DNA of 63,979 nucleotides from Drancourtella massiliensis (GTDB taxonomy: Bacteria; Bacillota; Clostridia; Lachnospirales; Lachnospiraceae): the NCBI RefSeq assembly GCF_016900655.1, contig NZ_JACJKH010000021.1, positions 1 through 63,979 on the forward strand. Direction: 5' to 3'. Both the position numbers and the translations under genes were made by a program. The notes below the pieces were generated by a model, which worked only from the letters and a program-made list of their open reading frames with translations, had not been told where the DNA came from and ran no database searches. Below are positions 7,687 to 15,947 of this stretch, in pieces (positions within the stretch are counted from its first letter, which is position 1; each line of letters begins with the position of its first letter).

Positions 7687-8346
7687 ATGTTATGGAAAAA
7701 TGAATTGACAGAAATAAGAAATGAGAATGCAGAGCAGATCAGTGGAATGAACGGAGCAATGTGGGATCAGTTATCTCCGATGGTAGAATATCTTTCCTCT
7801 TTTTCGATCCCGATGTTTGAAGAAGAAGTGATAAAAAAAGATCTGATCGGCATGGCAAAGGAGGCGGAGATCGAACAGATCTCTCTGGAAGAAAAACTGG
7901 GCATGCCGCCGAAAGAATTTTGCGACAACCTGATTGAAAACGGGGAAGAAAGAACCGGAAAAAGAAAGGTGGAGGAGCAGATTCTGGAATTGGCTGTGAA
8001 TTTTGTATGGTATCTGACTGTTTTCTGGCTCATTGGGGCTTTGCTGGATGCAGAACCAAGAATGGTTTATGCATCAGATATGTTATTCGCATTTTTCGCA
8101 GCATTGTCAGATGTATGGCTTCCTGGAAAACGTATTATGGCATGGGATAAACGTAAAGAATATCTTAGGCATTTGATTAAGATAGGGTCATTAGTACTTG
8201 TAGTATTTACAGATGTCTGGACAGATCTGGCTATTACAGGAAATGGATTTGTCATAGGAGGGTGTCTGATTTTGTTATCTGTTTTGGCAGCTTTTATCAG
8301 TGCAAACTACTGGAAAAAGCAGTCGCAGAAATACGACTGGAAATAG
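7687..8346 (+). CDS. Membrane protein with DUF1048-like N-terminus (paralogue a)
   Basis: A 219-residue protein. Residues 1-95 are soluble and helical (MLWKNELTEIRNENAEQI, then FEEEVIKKDLIGMAKEA and EEKLGMPPKEFCDNLI). The F-E-E ... A-x-E-A ... FCDxLI pattern recalls DUF1048 proteins, which often lie beside PadR genes; I assign this by eye only. Residues about 100-205 hold four probable membrane segments, and the tail is YWKKQSQKYDWK, shared with the two paralogues at 9159 and 9888. The start has AGGAGGCG upstream. Function is unknown; position between ATPases suggests it is the membrane partner or a regulator of them. Confidence 0.75.
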   Translation: MLWKNELTEIRNENAEQISGMNGAMWDQLSPMVEYLSSFSIPMFEEEVIKKDLIGMAKEAEIEQISLEEKLGMPPKEFCDNLIENGEERTGKRKVEEQILELAVNFVWYLTVFWLIGALLDAEPRMVYASDMLFAFFAALSDVWLPGKRIMAWDKRKEYLRHLIKIGSLVLVVFTDVWTDLAITGNGFVIGGCLILLSVLAAFISANYWKKQSQKYDWK

Positions 8347-8363
8347 AAAGCGGGGAAAAGAAG

Positions 8364-9119
8364 ATGTATGTGCTTGAAGTTGAAAATTTAATTCGTAATT
8401 ATCAGAAGGCTGTAGGGAAAAAGGGAAAAGAAGATATAAAAGTTTTAAAAGGACTGAACTTTCAGGTGGAAGAAGGAGATTTCACCGGAATTATGGGAAA
8501 ATCCGGATGTGGAAAGACGACCCTTCTGAAAGTTCTGGGGATGATTGATAAGCAGACAGATGGAACGGTCCGATTCATGGGACAGGACACAAAAGGACTT
8601 TCCGGAGATACGCTGGCGGATATCAGAAGAACGAAACTCGGATTTATCTTTCAGGACTATTACCTGATGGACAGTCTGACAGTTGAGGAAAATATCATGT
8701 TGCCGATGATCCTCGGGCAGGAGGACGCGCAGAAGATGATGGACGCGGCAAAGGCATATGCGGAAAAGTTTCAGATCGATCATCTGCTAAACAAGAATCC
8801 GTATGAGCTTTCCGGCGGGGAAAAACAGAGAGTGGCAATCTGCCGGGCACTGATTAACAATCCGGATCTGATTCTGGCCGATGAGCCGACGGGAAATCTG
8901 GACTCCAAGTCCGGCAAAATCGTGATTGAAGCACTTCGAACCATCAATCAGGAAATGAAGAAGACGATTGTCATGGTTACTCACGACCCGCAGATGGCAA
9001 GCAACTGCCGGAAGATTATCCTTCTGAAAGACGGAGTGATTTTGGAAACGCTGGAACGGGGAGAAAAGAGCCAGGAAGAATTTTATCAGGAAATCATCGG
9101 AAAGATGGAGGAACTGTAA
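8364..9119 (+). CDS. ABC transporter ATP-binding protein, LolD/MacB type (copy 2)
   Basis: A 251-residue ABC ATPase closely resembling the copy at 6558: Walker [10 protein letters not shown] (45-53), [58 protein letters not shown] and [12 protein letters not shown]. Long identical blocks point to tandem duplication. The start at 8364 was chosen because the ATPase domain begins there and upstream codons overlap the preceding gene; the ribosome site is a weak GGGGAAAAGAAG. It has no FtsX-like permease neighbour. Two ATPase copies could form a heterodimer, or each could serve a different membrane partner. Confidence 0.9.
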   Translation: MYVLEVENLIRNYQKAVGKKGKEDIKVLKGLNFQVEEGDFTGIMGKSGCGKTTLLKVLGMIDKQTDGTVRFMGQDTKGLSGDTLADIRRTKLGFIFQDYYLMDSLTVEENIMLPMILGQEDAQKMMDAAKAYAEKFQIDHLLNKNPYELSGGEKQRVAICRALINNPDLILADEPTGNLDSKSGKIVIEALRTINQEMKKTIVMVTHDPQMASNCRKIILLKDGVILETLERGEKSQEEFYQEIIGKMEEL

Positions 9120-9158
9120 AAAAGTAGAGAAAGGTCAAAGCGGGGAAGAAGGGATCAT

Positions 9159-9860
9159 ATGCTGCTGACAAAGTTATGGGAAAATGATCTGATCAAAATC
9201 AGACAGGAAAATGTAAACCGGATATCCGTTCTGGATGGGAAAATGTGGGATCAGCTTTATCCGATTGTAGAATATCTGGATTCCTCGTCACTTCCGCTCT
9301 TTGAAGAAGAAGTGATCAAAAAGGAACTGATCGGAATGGCAGAAGAAGCCCTGATTGAAGGAATCACTCTGGAAGAGAAGCTTGGCATGCCGGGACAGGA
9401 GTTTTGTGATCAGATGCTAAGCTCCAGAGAGAAAAGTGACAGGAGAAAAAAAGGAGAATATTTGGTAGAATTTGCAGTTCACTTCGTCTGGTTTCTGACA
9501 TTTTTCAGTATAGAAACCATCTGGACAAATCAGATTGAACTGGATATGAGTACTGTGATCCTGGCAGTGATAGGTGCGGCCGCTTCTCTTTGGATTCACG
9601 ATCAGATATTTATTCATCCTATTACAGATTACAGAGGGAAGATCGCATTCCGGTCTAAAAAATCACAGGCGCTGATCATCCTTTTGGTGATTCTGTGTCT
9701 GATCTTTGCAGACTGGCTGCTTTGGAGAATGGATATCCGGATTTCCATTCCATGCGGAGGCAGAATCTTCTTTGCAGGAATGCTGGTATTATCCTACCTG
9801 ATGCTGCTTGTAAGAAAACAGTACTGGAACCGCCGGTCAAAGGAATATGAATGGGCATGA
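9159..9860 (+). CDS. Membrane protein with DUF1048-like N-terminus (paralogue b)
   Basis: A 233-residue paralogue of the proteins at 7687 and 9888. The N-terminal soluble half keeps LWENDLIKIRQENVNRI, MWDQLYPIVEYL, LPLFEEEVIKKELIGMAEEA and LEEKLGMPGQEFCDQML. The C-terminal half has four probable membrane segments and ends YWNRRSKEYEWA. It follows ATPase copy 2 by 39 bases and precedes paralogue c by 27, so the second half of the cluster repeats the ATPase/membrane pairing of the first. Function unknown. Confidence 0.75.
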   Translation: MLLTKLWENDLIKIRQENVNRISVLDGKMWDQLYPIVEYLDSSSLPLFEEEVIKKELIGMAEEALIEGITLEEKLGMPGQEFCDQMLSSREKSDRRKKGEYLVEFAVHFVWFLTFFSIETIWTNQIELDMSTVILAVIGAAASLWIHDQIFIHPITDYRGKIAFRSKKSQALIILLVILCLIFADWLLWRMDIRISIPCGGRIFFAGMLVLSYLMLLVRKQYWNRRSKEYEWA

Positions 9861-9887
9861 TGAAGAAAAGGCAGGAGGCATAAAGAC

Positions 9888-10565
9888 ATGTTCTGGAGGA
9901 ACGATTTGACAACATTAAGAAAAGAAAATACAGGCCGTATCGCGGACATGGGAGAAGAGATGTGGGAACAGCTGTATCCCGCACTACAGTACCTGTCGAC
10001 CAGGCAACTTTCACTTTTTGATCGGGAACTGATCAAAAGCGAACTGATCGGCATCGCGGAAGAGGCAGAGATCCAGGGGGCCAGGCTGGACCGGAAGATG
10101 GGGATGCCTTATCAGGCATTCTGCGATTTTCTGATTGAAAAACGGGGAATCAGGAAAAAAAGTTCCATTGGAGAACAATTACTGGAAACAGGGACTTGCT
10201 TTATATGGTGGCTGACGTTCTTTGCAGTAGTCAATCTGATTCAGAATGATAATGCTGTCCGCTCTAATGAGATTCTGGCGGCGCTGGTAGCAGCCATGGC
10301 GGTTGTTCTTCTGGGAGACCACATGTTTGAGTACAGAGGAAGACTTTCCGTGGATCAAAAGAAATGGCGGATACAGATTGGAGTGATGGTGGTCTGCTTT
10401 TTCGTTCTGGCGGCTGTGACATCCAGGTATCCGATTGCCATCCCTCTGACAGCAGGTAGATGGATTGTGATCGGGATTCTGCTTGTTGCTTCCGTTCTTC
10501 TGCTGCTTATCAGAAACTGGTACTGGAACAGCAGGTCAAAGCAATATAACTGGAAATCTGAATAA
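9888..10565 (+). CDS. Membrane protein with DUF1048-like N-terminus (paralogue c)
   Basis: A 225-residue third paralogue: MFWRNDLTTLRKENTGRI, MWEQLYPALQYL, LSLFDRELIKSELIGIAEEAEI, GMPYQAFCDFLI, then four probable membrane segments and the shared tail WYWNSRSKQYNWK. The charge pattern is looser than in a and b (FDRE instead of FEEE), suggesting divergence of role. The ribosome site AGGAGG is 9 bases upstream. It is the last gene before a strong terminator, which closes the cluster started at 6482. Confidence 0.75.
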   Translation: MFWRNDLTTLRKENTGRIADMGEEMWEQLYPALQYLSTRQLSLFDRELIKSELIGIAEEAEIQGARLDRKMGMPYQAFCDFLIEKRGIRKKSSIGEQLLETGTCFIWWLTFFAVVNLIQNDNAVRSNEILAALVAAMAVVLLGDHMFEYRGRLSVDQKKWRIQIGVMVVCFFVLAAVTSRYPIAIPLTAGRWIVIGILLVASVLLLLIRNWYWNSRSKQYNWKSE

Positions 10566-10573
10566 AGAGTGGA

Positions 10574-10618
10574 AAAGAACTCCTGCGATGTTGGGGAATG
10601 AAATCGCAGGAGTTCTTT
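10574..10618 (+). terminator. Strong terminator closing the ABC/PadR cluster
   Basis: A perfect 16-bp stem: AAAGAACTCCTGCGAT (10574-10589) with its complement at 10603-10618, loop of 13 bases, ending in a T-rich stretch. Confidence 0.9.
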
Positions 10619-10627
10619 GTTGCACTT

Positions 10628-10725
10628 AAATGATTGAATTTGACCGATTGTGAAAAATTTACAAAAAATAAGTAAAAATATTGTGAAATAAAATGATTGA
10701 TTATGACTGATAATGGTGCTATGAT
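10628..10725 (+). promoter_or_regulatory. fru promoter with two 26-bp operator blocks
   Basis: Two related blocks both begin AAATGATTGA and share TGAC-x-GAT: 10628-10653 and 10691-10716, exactly 63 bp apart (about six helical turns). The second block overlaps the -35 box TTGATT (10697-10702), which is followed by 17 bases and TATGAT (10720-10725). Within it, TGATTATGA and TGATAATGG repeat with a 10-bp period. This fits binding of the DeoR-type regulator encoded downstream at 13730 with looping between the blocks (inference). Confidence 0.7.
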
Positions 10726-10754
10726 AAGCATAGAAAGAACGGAGGTAGAAAAGA

Positions 10755-11672
10755 ATGATTTACACAGTAACATTTAATCCGTCACTGGATTACATTGTGA
10801 CAGTCAATGATTTCCGGCTTGGAGAGACGAATCGGACGGCATCAGAGCAGATGCTCCCGGGAGGCAAGGGAATCAACGTGTCTACGGTACTGGAAAACCT
10901 CGGATTTGATAATACTGCCCTTGGATTTGTGGCAGGATTTACCGGAAGAGAGATTGTAAGCAAAGTGCAGGAGCTGGGATTCCAAAGTGAATTTATTGAG
11001 CTTGACGAGGGATGGTCAAGAATCAATATCAAAATGAAGGATTTTGACGGAACCGAGATCAATGGACAGGGACCGGCTATCAGTGAAGCGGCTGTGAAAG
11101 CACTTCTGGAAAAGCTGGACGGACTGAAAGAAGGAGATATTCTGGTGCTGGCAGGAAGCATTCCGGCAAGTATTCCGGAAACGATTTATGCGGAGATTAT
11201 GAAGCGGTTGGATGGAAAAGGAGTGCTCACAGTGGTGGATGCGACCAATGACCTGCTGATGGAAGTACTTCCGTATCATCCATTCCTGATCAAACCGAAT
11301 CAGCACGAACTGGGAGCGATATTCGGAGTGGAACTTGATACTCAGGAATCTGTTGTGCCGTATGCCCGGAAAATGCAGGAACGGGGTGCGCTGAATGTGC
11401 TCGTATCCATGGGCGGCAAGGGAGCCGTGCTTCTGGATGCAGACGGAGAGGTGCATATGCTTCCGGCGCCGGAAGGAACTCTTGTCAATGCAGTGGGCGC
11501 AGGAGACTCCATGGTGGCAGGATTTCTGGCAGGATGGCTGGAAAAGAAAGATTACGAACATGCTTTCCGGATGGGAGTGTCCGCAGGAAGTGCCAGTGCC
11601 TTCTCGGAGCGTCTGGCAACAAGAGCAGAGGTGGAAACATTGTATCGATCGATAGAGGATGGGAGGAAATAG
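10755..11672 (+). CDS. fruK: 1-phosphofructokinase
   Basis: A 305-residue PfkB-family sugar kinase that phosphorylates fructose 1-phosphate to fructose 1,6-bisphosphate. Seen: N-terminal TFNPSLDYIVTV, GGKGINVS (substrate loop), GFVAGFTG, LAGSIP, and the ATP/anion-hole motif NAVGAGDSMVAGF with catalytic Asp251. Length is normal. The ribosome site is CGGAGG. It is followed after 3 bases by the fructose PTS transporter, so imported fructose 1-phosphate is passed straight to glycolysis. Expression is probably induced by fructose through the operators at 10628-10716. Confidence 0.95.
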   Translation: MIYTVTFNPSLDYIVTVNDFRLGETNRTASEQMLPGGKGINVSTVLENLGFDNTALGFVAGFTGREIVSKVQELGFQSEFIELDEGWSRINIKMKDFDGTEINGQGPAISEAAVKALLEKLDGLKEGDILVLAGSIPASIPETIYAEIMKRLDGKGVLTVVDATNDLLMEVLPYHPFLIKPNQHELGAIFGVELDTQESVVPYARKMQERGALNVLVSMGGKGAVLLDADGEVHMLPAPEGTLVNAVGAGDSMVAGFLAGWLEKKDYEHAFRMGVSAGSASAFSERLATRAEVETLYRSIEDGRK

Positions 11673-11675
11673 AGG

Positions 11676-13592
11676 ATGAGAATCACAGAATTACTGGATA
11701 AAAGAAGTATTTCTCTTACTGCCGCGCCGGCTTCCAAAAGCGAAGCACTTGATATGGCGGTGGATCTGATGGCGGCAGGCGGAAAGATCCGGGACAAAGA
11801 AGCGTACCGGAAAGAAGTGTATTTAAGAGAAGAAGAAAGTACGACCGGAGTCGGAGGCGGCATCGCGATTCCGCACGGAAAATGTGACGCGGTGGCAAAG
11901 CCCGGTCTTGCAGCGATGGTAATCAAAGACGGAGTGGATTTTGATTCTTTGGACGGGGAGCCGGTAAATCTGATTTTCCTGATTGCCGCGCCGAATACAA
12001 AGGATAATATTCACCTGGATGTGCTGAGCAAACTTTCTATTCTCCTGATGGATGAGCAGTTTTCAGAGAATCTGAAAAAAGCATCCACACCGGAAGAATT
12101 CCTTCGGATCATCGATGAGGCAGATGAAGAGAAACCGGATGTCGATGAACAGCTGGCGGCACAGACGGAGTCCGAACCGCAGGAAAAGGCATGCAGGATT
12201 CTGGCAGTGACTTCATGTCCGACTGGTATTGCACACACGTATATGGCTGCGGAAGGAATCGAAAAAGCAGCGAAAAAGGCAGGATGCTTTGTAAAGGTAG
12301 AGACGAGGGGATCCGGCGGAGCAAAGAACGTACTGACAGAAGAGGAAATCGCAGAGGCAGACTGTATCATCGTTGCAGCAGACGCAGAAGTACCAATGGA
12401 CCGTTTCCATGGAAAACGTCTGATCGAATGCCCGGTTTCCGATGGAATCGGTAAGGCAGATCAGCTTGTAGAGCGGGCGATGCATGGTGATGTGCCGATT
12501 TACAAAAGCGGAAATCCGAATGCAGGCAAGTCACAGAAATCATCCGGAGGCGGAGCCCACAAGGTATATACACAGCTGATGAACGGAGTTTCCCACATGC
12601 TTCCGTTCGTAGTTGGAGGCGGTATCCTCATTGCCCTTGCGTTTCTGATTGATGGCCTCAGCATCGATATCAATTCCCTTTCCGATGAGATGCGTGCAAA
12701 CTTCGGTACGATCACGCCGGTAGCAGCGGCATTGAAAGGAATAGGAGATACGGCATTTGGATTCATGCTCCCGGTACTTGCAGGATTCATTGCCATGAGT
12801 ATCGGAGACCGTCCGGCACTGGCAGTCGGATTTGTAGGCGGAATGCTTGCATCTCAGGGCAAATCCGGATTTCTTGGAGCTCTTCTTGCGGGATTTGTAG
12901 CAGGATACCTGATTCTCCTTCTGAGAAAAGTATTTGCGAAACTGCCGCAGTCCATTGAAAAGATTGCGCCGGTGCTTCTGTATCCATTGTTCGGAATTCT
13001 GATTATGGGACTTCTGATGAATTATGTGATTGAGCCTCCGGTGGGAGCATTGAATACCGCGCTTAATACAGGACTGACCAATATGAGCGGAAGCAGCAAG
13101 ATTCTCCTTGGAATTATCGTTGCAGGCATGATGTCTATCGATATGGGAGGACCGTTCAACAAGGCAGCATATGTATTCGGAACTGCATCCATTGCAGCCG
13201 GTAACTATGATATTATGGCAGCCGTTATGATCGGCGGTATGGTACCTCCATGCGCCATCGCTCTGGCGACACTGCTCTTTAAGAAGAAATTTACAAAAGA
13301 AGAACGGGAATCCGGTCCGGTAAACTTTATCATGGGACTTGCGTTTATTACAGAAGGAGCGATCCCGTTTGCGGCATCTGATCCGATCCATGTCCTTCCG
13401 TCCTGTATCATCGGTGCCGCAGTATCAGGTGCGCTTTCCATGGCATTTGGCTGTACTTTGATGGCTCCGCATGGCGGAATCTTCGTATTCCCGGTTGTGG
13501 ATCATGCCCTGATGTATCTTGTATCCCTGGTAATCGGTACGATTGTCGGAGCCGTACTCCTTGGAATACTTAAAAAAAGGGTAGAAGAATAA
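11676..13592 (+). CDS. fruA: Fructose-specific PTS transporter, subunit IIABC
   Basis: A 638-residue three-domain PTS permease. Domain IIA (1-150) has the phosphorylated histidine in AIPHGK (His67). Domain IIB (about 172-275) has the active cysteine in TSCPTGIAHT (Cys181). Domain IIC (about 295-638) is a membrane channel with SHMLPFVVGGGILIAL, DMGGPFNKAAY and TEGAIPFA. It imports fructose and phosphorylates it at C1 using phosphate from HPr. HPr and enzyme I are not in this window. It overlaps nothing and lies 3 bases after fruK in the same transcript. Confidence 0.95.
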   Translation: MRITELLDKRSISLTAAPASKSEALDMAVDLMAAGGKIRDKEAYRKEVYLREEESTTGVGGGIAIPHGKCDAVAKPGLAAMVIKDGVDFDSLDGEPVNLIFLIAAPNTKDNIHLDVLSKLSILLMDEQFSENLKKASTPEEFLRIIDEADEEKPDVDEQLAAQTESEPQEKACRILAVTSCPTGIAHTYMAAEGIEKAAKKAGCFVKVETRGSGGAKNVLTEEEIAEADCIIVAADAEVPMDRFHGKRLIECPVSDGIGKADQLVERAMHGDVPIYKSGNPNAGKSQKSSGGGAHKVYTQLMNGVSHMLPFVVGGGILIALAFLIDGLSIDINSLSDEMRANFGTITPVAAALKGIGDTAFGFMLPVLAGFIAMSIGDRPALAVGFVGGMLASQGKSGFLGALLAGFVAGYLILLLRKVFAKLPQSIEKIAPVLLYPLFGILIMGLLMNYVIEPPVGALNTALNTGLTNMSGSSKILLGIIVAGMMSIDMGGPFNKAAYVFGTASIAAGNYDIMAAVMIGGMVPPCAIALATLLFKKKFTKEERESGPVNFIMGLAFITEGAIPFAASDPIHVLPSCIIGAAVSGALSMAFGCTLMAPHGGIFVFPVVDHALMYLVSLVIGTIVGAVLLGILKKRVEE

Positions 13593-13611
13593 AGAAAAAA
13601 TCAAACAGCAT

Positions 13612-13649
13612 TACGCCGCGAGAAGATTATCACATCCGCGGCGTATTTT
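13612..13649 (+). terminator. Terminator after fruA
   Basis: TACGCCGCG (13612-13620) and CGCGGCGTA (13637-13645) form a perfect 9-bp stem followed by TTTT. Confidence 0.85.
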
Positions 13650-13664
13650 GATCCGGGTGGGAGA

Positions 13665-13693
13665 TTGACGGGAAAGGAGAATTCTACTATAGT
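13665..13693 (+). promoter_or_regulatory. Promoter of the fru regulator gene
   Basis: TTGACG (13665-13670), 17-base spacer, TATAGT (13688-13693). It follows the fruA terminator, so the regulator is made independently of the operon it controls. Confidence 0.75.
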
Positions 13694-13729
13694 TATATGA
13701 GAGAAAAAGGTTTAGTCGGAGGGAAGGTT

Positions 13730-14476
13730 ATGCTGACAGAAAAACGACAAAAAGAGATCTTGAAACTTCTGGGAGAGAAGGGAAGCGTGACCGTTCAGGA
13801 ACTGACAGAAAAGCTGAATGCGTCCGAGTCCACAATTCGGAGAGACCTGACACTTCTCCATCAGAAAGGAGAACTGGTCAAGGTGTTTGGAGGAGCTGTC
13901 CAGACAGAATCCAGGATCAATATCCGGGAAGAAAAAGTTGCTCTCAGGAAAGAATTGAAAAAAGAGGAAAAAATCCGGATTGCCAGGTATGCGGCATCGC
14001 TTGTGGAGCCGGATGATTTTGTCTACCTGGATGCCGGCACGACAACGGAATACATGATTCCGTTTCTGACAGAGAAGTCAGCCGTCTTTGTGACCAATGC
14101 GGTTTCCCACGCTCTGCAGCTCACGGAGAATGGGTTCCGGGTGATCCTGATCGGCGGCGAACTCAAAGCGGCGACCGAGGCGATTGTTGGAAACGAAGCC
14201 TACGTCAATCTCCAGAAATATAATTTTACAAAAGGTTTTTTCGGAACGAACGGGGTAAACCGGACGTCCGGGTTTACGACGCCGGATATCAATGAGGCGA
14301 TGATAAAAGGATGTGCGATGAAACATGCCCAAAAGCCGTATGTACTCTGTGACAGCAGCAAATTTCTGGTATCGAGTCCTGTAAGCTTTGGAGAATTCGG
14401 GGATGCAATGATTATTACGGACCGATGCCCGGATGAAAGCATGTATTCGGACAGCAATATTATCATAGTAGAATAG
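13730..14476 (+). CDS. fruR: DeoR family regulator of the fructose genes
   Basis: A 248-residue DeoR-type regulator. Residues 4-60 are the winged helix (RQKEILKLLGEKGSVTVQELTEKL, then SESTIRRDLTLLHQKGELVKVFGGA). Residues 75-240 form the sugar-phosphate-binding domain with DAGTTTEYM, TNAVSHA, LIGGEL and FFGTNGV. Such regulators usually sense a phosphosugar; in fru loci this is fructose 1-phosphate. The start at 13730 follows GGAGGG; an in-frame ATG at 13697 overlaps the promoter region and is unlikely. Naming rests on adjacency to fruK-fruA. Confidence 0.88.
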   Translation: MLTEKRQKEILKLLGEKGSVTVQELTEKLNASESTIRRDLTLLHQKGELVKVFGGAVQTESRINIREEKVALRKELKKEEKIRIARYAASLVEPDDFVYLDAGTTTEYMIPFLTEKSAVFVTNAVSHALQLTENGFRVILIGGELKAATEAIVGNEAYVNLQKYNFTKGFFGTNGVNRTSGFTTPDINEAMIKGCAMKHAQKPYVLCDSSKFLVSSPVSFGEFGDAMIITDRCPDESMYSDSNIIIVE

Positions 14477-14503
14477 GACAGATACATGTTATGATCCCGG
14501 AAA

Positions 14504-14536
14504 AAACAGCAGGAATTCATCCTGCTGTTTTTTTGT
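14504..14536 (+). terminator. Terminator of fruR
   Basis: AAACAGCAGGA (14504-14514) and its complement (14520-14530) form an 11-bp stem with a 5-base loop and a T-run. Confidence 0.9.
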
Positions 14537-14619
14537 TGACAGAACACTGATCTTTCGATAAGATGGGAAATATTTAGAGGGATGATGAGCCGGAAAGGGG
14601 AAATCTGCATTAAGAATTG

Positions 14620-14648
14620 TTCAGAACTTTTTCAGGAACGGTTAAGAT
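14620..14648 (+). promoter_or_regulatory. Candidate promoter with tandem response-regulator half-sites
   Basis: TTCAGAAC (14620) and TTCAGGAAC (14631) are direct repeats with an 11-bp period, the geometry of OmpR-family binding. The first overlaps a weak -35 position, followed by 17 bases and TAAGAT (14643-14648). It may be a self-activated promoter for the lipoprotein and two-component genes. A separate palindrome TTGATA-N7-TATCAA lies at 14655-14673. Confidence 0.4.
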
Positions 14649-14743
14649 CTGCCGTTGATAATAGAAGTATCAAAGGAAGCAGATATAAAGATACATAACA
14701 AAGCAGCCTTTGAAACAGAAAAAGAAAGTGAGGAACAGATTTT

Positions 14744-15163
14744 ATGCAGGAACAGAAAAAAGAAAAAGGAAAAAAAGGATTTGTAAAGAAAGGCCTCATT
14801 CTGGCACTGGTTGGAGCAATGGTGTTTGCCATGGCAGCATGTGGAGGAAAAGATGATAAAAAGTCCACAGCAAAAAGCACTGCCGGGAGCAGCTCAAGCT
14901 CCGAAAAAAAAGATTCCGATAAGAAAGGCGCTGAATCTGAAAAAAAGGACTCCGATAAGAAAGTCACTGAATCTGAAAAGAAGGACTCCGATAAGAAAGG
15001 CGCTGAATCTGAAAAGAAGGACTCCGATAAAAAAGTCACTGAGTCTGAAAAGAAGGATTCCAAAAAGAAAAGCGGGAAAACTTCAAAGAACAACAAAACA
15101 AGAGGAAAAGCATCCGGGAATACGAAATCAGGAAAGACGGGTTCAGGAAAGAGTTCAAAATAA
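14744..15163 (+). CDS. Lys/Ser/Glu-rich repeat lipoprotein
   Basis: A 139-residue probable lipoprotein: basic N-terminus (QKKEKGKKGFVKKG), hydrophobic core (about 18-32), lipobox AMAAC with Cys33. The mature part is low-complexity and highly charged, with four copies of a 12-residue repeat (SEKKDSDKK followed by GAE or VTE alternately) plus a partial fifth. It ends in a strongly basic Gly/Ser/Lys tail, so it is likely disordered and could lie against anionic wall polymers. It is 91 bases before a response regulator and histidine kinase pair and may be part of the same signalling unit. Function is not recognisable. Confidence 0.7.
   Translation: MQEQKKEKGKKGFVKKGLILALVGAMVFAMAACGGKDDKKSTAKSTAGSSSSSEKKDSDKKGAESEKKDSDKKVTESEKKDSDKKGAESEKKDSDKKVTESEKKDSKKKSGKTSKNNKTRGKASGNTKSGKTGSGKSSK
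14900..15070 (+). repeat. 36-bp tandem coding repeats
   Basis: Units start at 14900, 14936, 14972 and 15008, with a 27-base partial copy at 15044. Units alternate in their last nine bases (GGCGCTGAA versus GTCACTGAA), giving a 72-bp higher-order period. Changes in copy number would keep the reading frame. Confidence 0.9.
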
Positions 15164-15254
15164 TAAGAACAGGAATCAAAACAGGTGATACAGGGTGTGC
15201 TTCTTTCGGGAGGCGGACCCTGTTGTTTTGTCAGAGTGAGTGTAAGGTGAGTAA

Positions 15255-15947
15255 ATGGAACGGATTTTAATGATTGAAGATGATGAAGACATCAGGGAAG
15301 GAGTGAGGATTCTTCTTGAAGGAGAAGGTTATGAAGTGCTTGAGGCAAAGAATGGGGGGGAAGGTCTGCAGCTGCTGGCAGAGGGGCCTGATCTTGTGAT
15401 TCTGGACATCATGATGCCCGGGATGTCCGGACTGAAGACATGTGAAGAGATCCGGAAAATTTCGTATGTACCGGTACTGTTTCTGACCGCAAAAGCGCAG
15501 GAATCGGACAAACTGATCGGATTAATGGCAGGCGGGGATGATTATCTTCCGAAGCCGTTTTCCTATTCGGAACTTCTTGGAAGAGTCAAGGCTTTGATCC
15601 GCAGATGGAAAACATACCGCGGAAAGGAACCGGATCGAAAAAAGGACACGTATCTGGAACAGGCCGGAATCCGTTTGAATGAAATGTTTAATGAAGTTTT
15701 TGTCCGGGGTGGAAGTACAGAGCTTTCCGAAATTGAATACCAGATTTTAAAACTGATGATGCAGCATCCGGGGAAGATTTTTTCGGCCCAGAATCTTTAT
15801 GAAAGTGTCTGGGATGAACCATATTTTTACAATTGCAATGGTACGGTAATGGTGCATATCCGGAAACTACGGGTAAAAATAGAGGAAGATCCGAAAAATC
15901 CACAGAGAATTCAGACTGTATGGGGGAAGGGGTACCGATTTGGATAA
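15255..15947 (+). CDS. OmpR-family response regulator (system 1)
   Basis: A 230-residue two-domain regulator. The receiver (1-118) has the acidic pair at 9-10, phosphoacceptor Asp51 in VILDIMMPGM, Thr in FLTAKA and Lys in PKPFSY. The C-terminal winged helix (about 135-230) has ELSEIEYQILKLMMQHPGKIFS and HIRKLRVKIEEDP ... VWGKGYRFG. It resembles VanR-like regulators. The start is an ATG at 15255 with GTAAGGTGAG upstream. It overlaps the kinase gene by 8 bases, so the two are translationally coupled. Confidence 0.92.
   Translation: MERILMIEDDEDIREGVRILLEGEGYEVLEAKNGGEGLQLLAEGPDLVILDIMMPGMSGLKTCEEIRKISYVPVLFLTAKAQESDKLIGLMAGGDDYLPKPFSYSELLGRVKALIRRWKTYRGKEPDRKKDTYLEQAGIRLNEMFNEVFVRGGSTELSEIEYQILKLMMQHPGKIFSAQNLYESVWDEPYFYNCNGTVMVHIRKLRVKIEEDPKNPQRIQTVWGKGYRFG

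Noticed and set aside
14655-14673. TTGATA-N7-TATCAA palindrome as an operator
   Set aside because: Short arms in AT-rich DNA downstream of a weak promoter; it could occur by chance, so it is only mentioned.
14900-15070. 36-bp repeats as a CRISPR array
   Set aside because: Units are contiguous with no unique spacers and lie in a coding frame.
14632-15096. Minus-strand repeat protein (FFSDS repeats) opposite the lipoprotein
   Set aside because: The plus-strand frame has a lipobox and a ribosome site; the antisense repeats are simply the complement of the 36-bp units.
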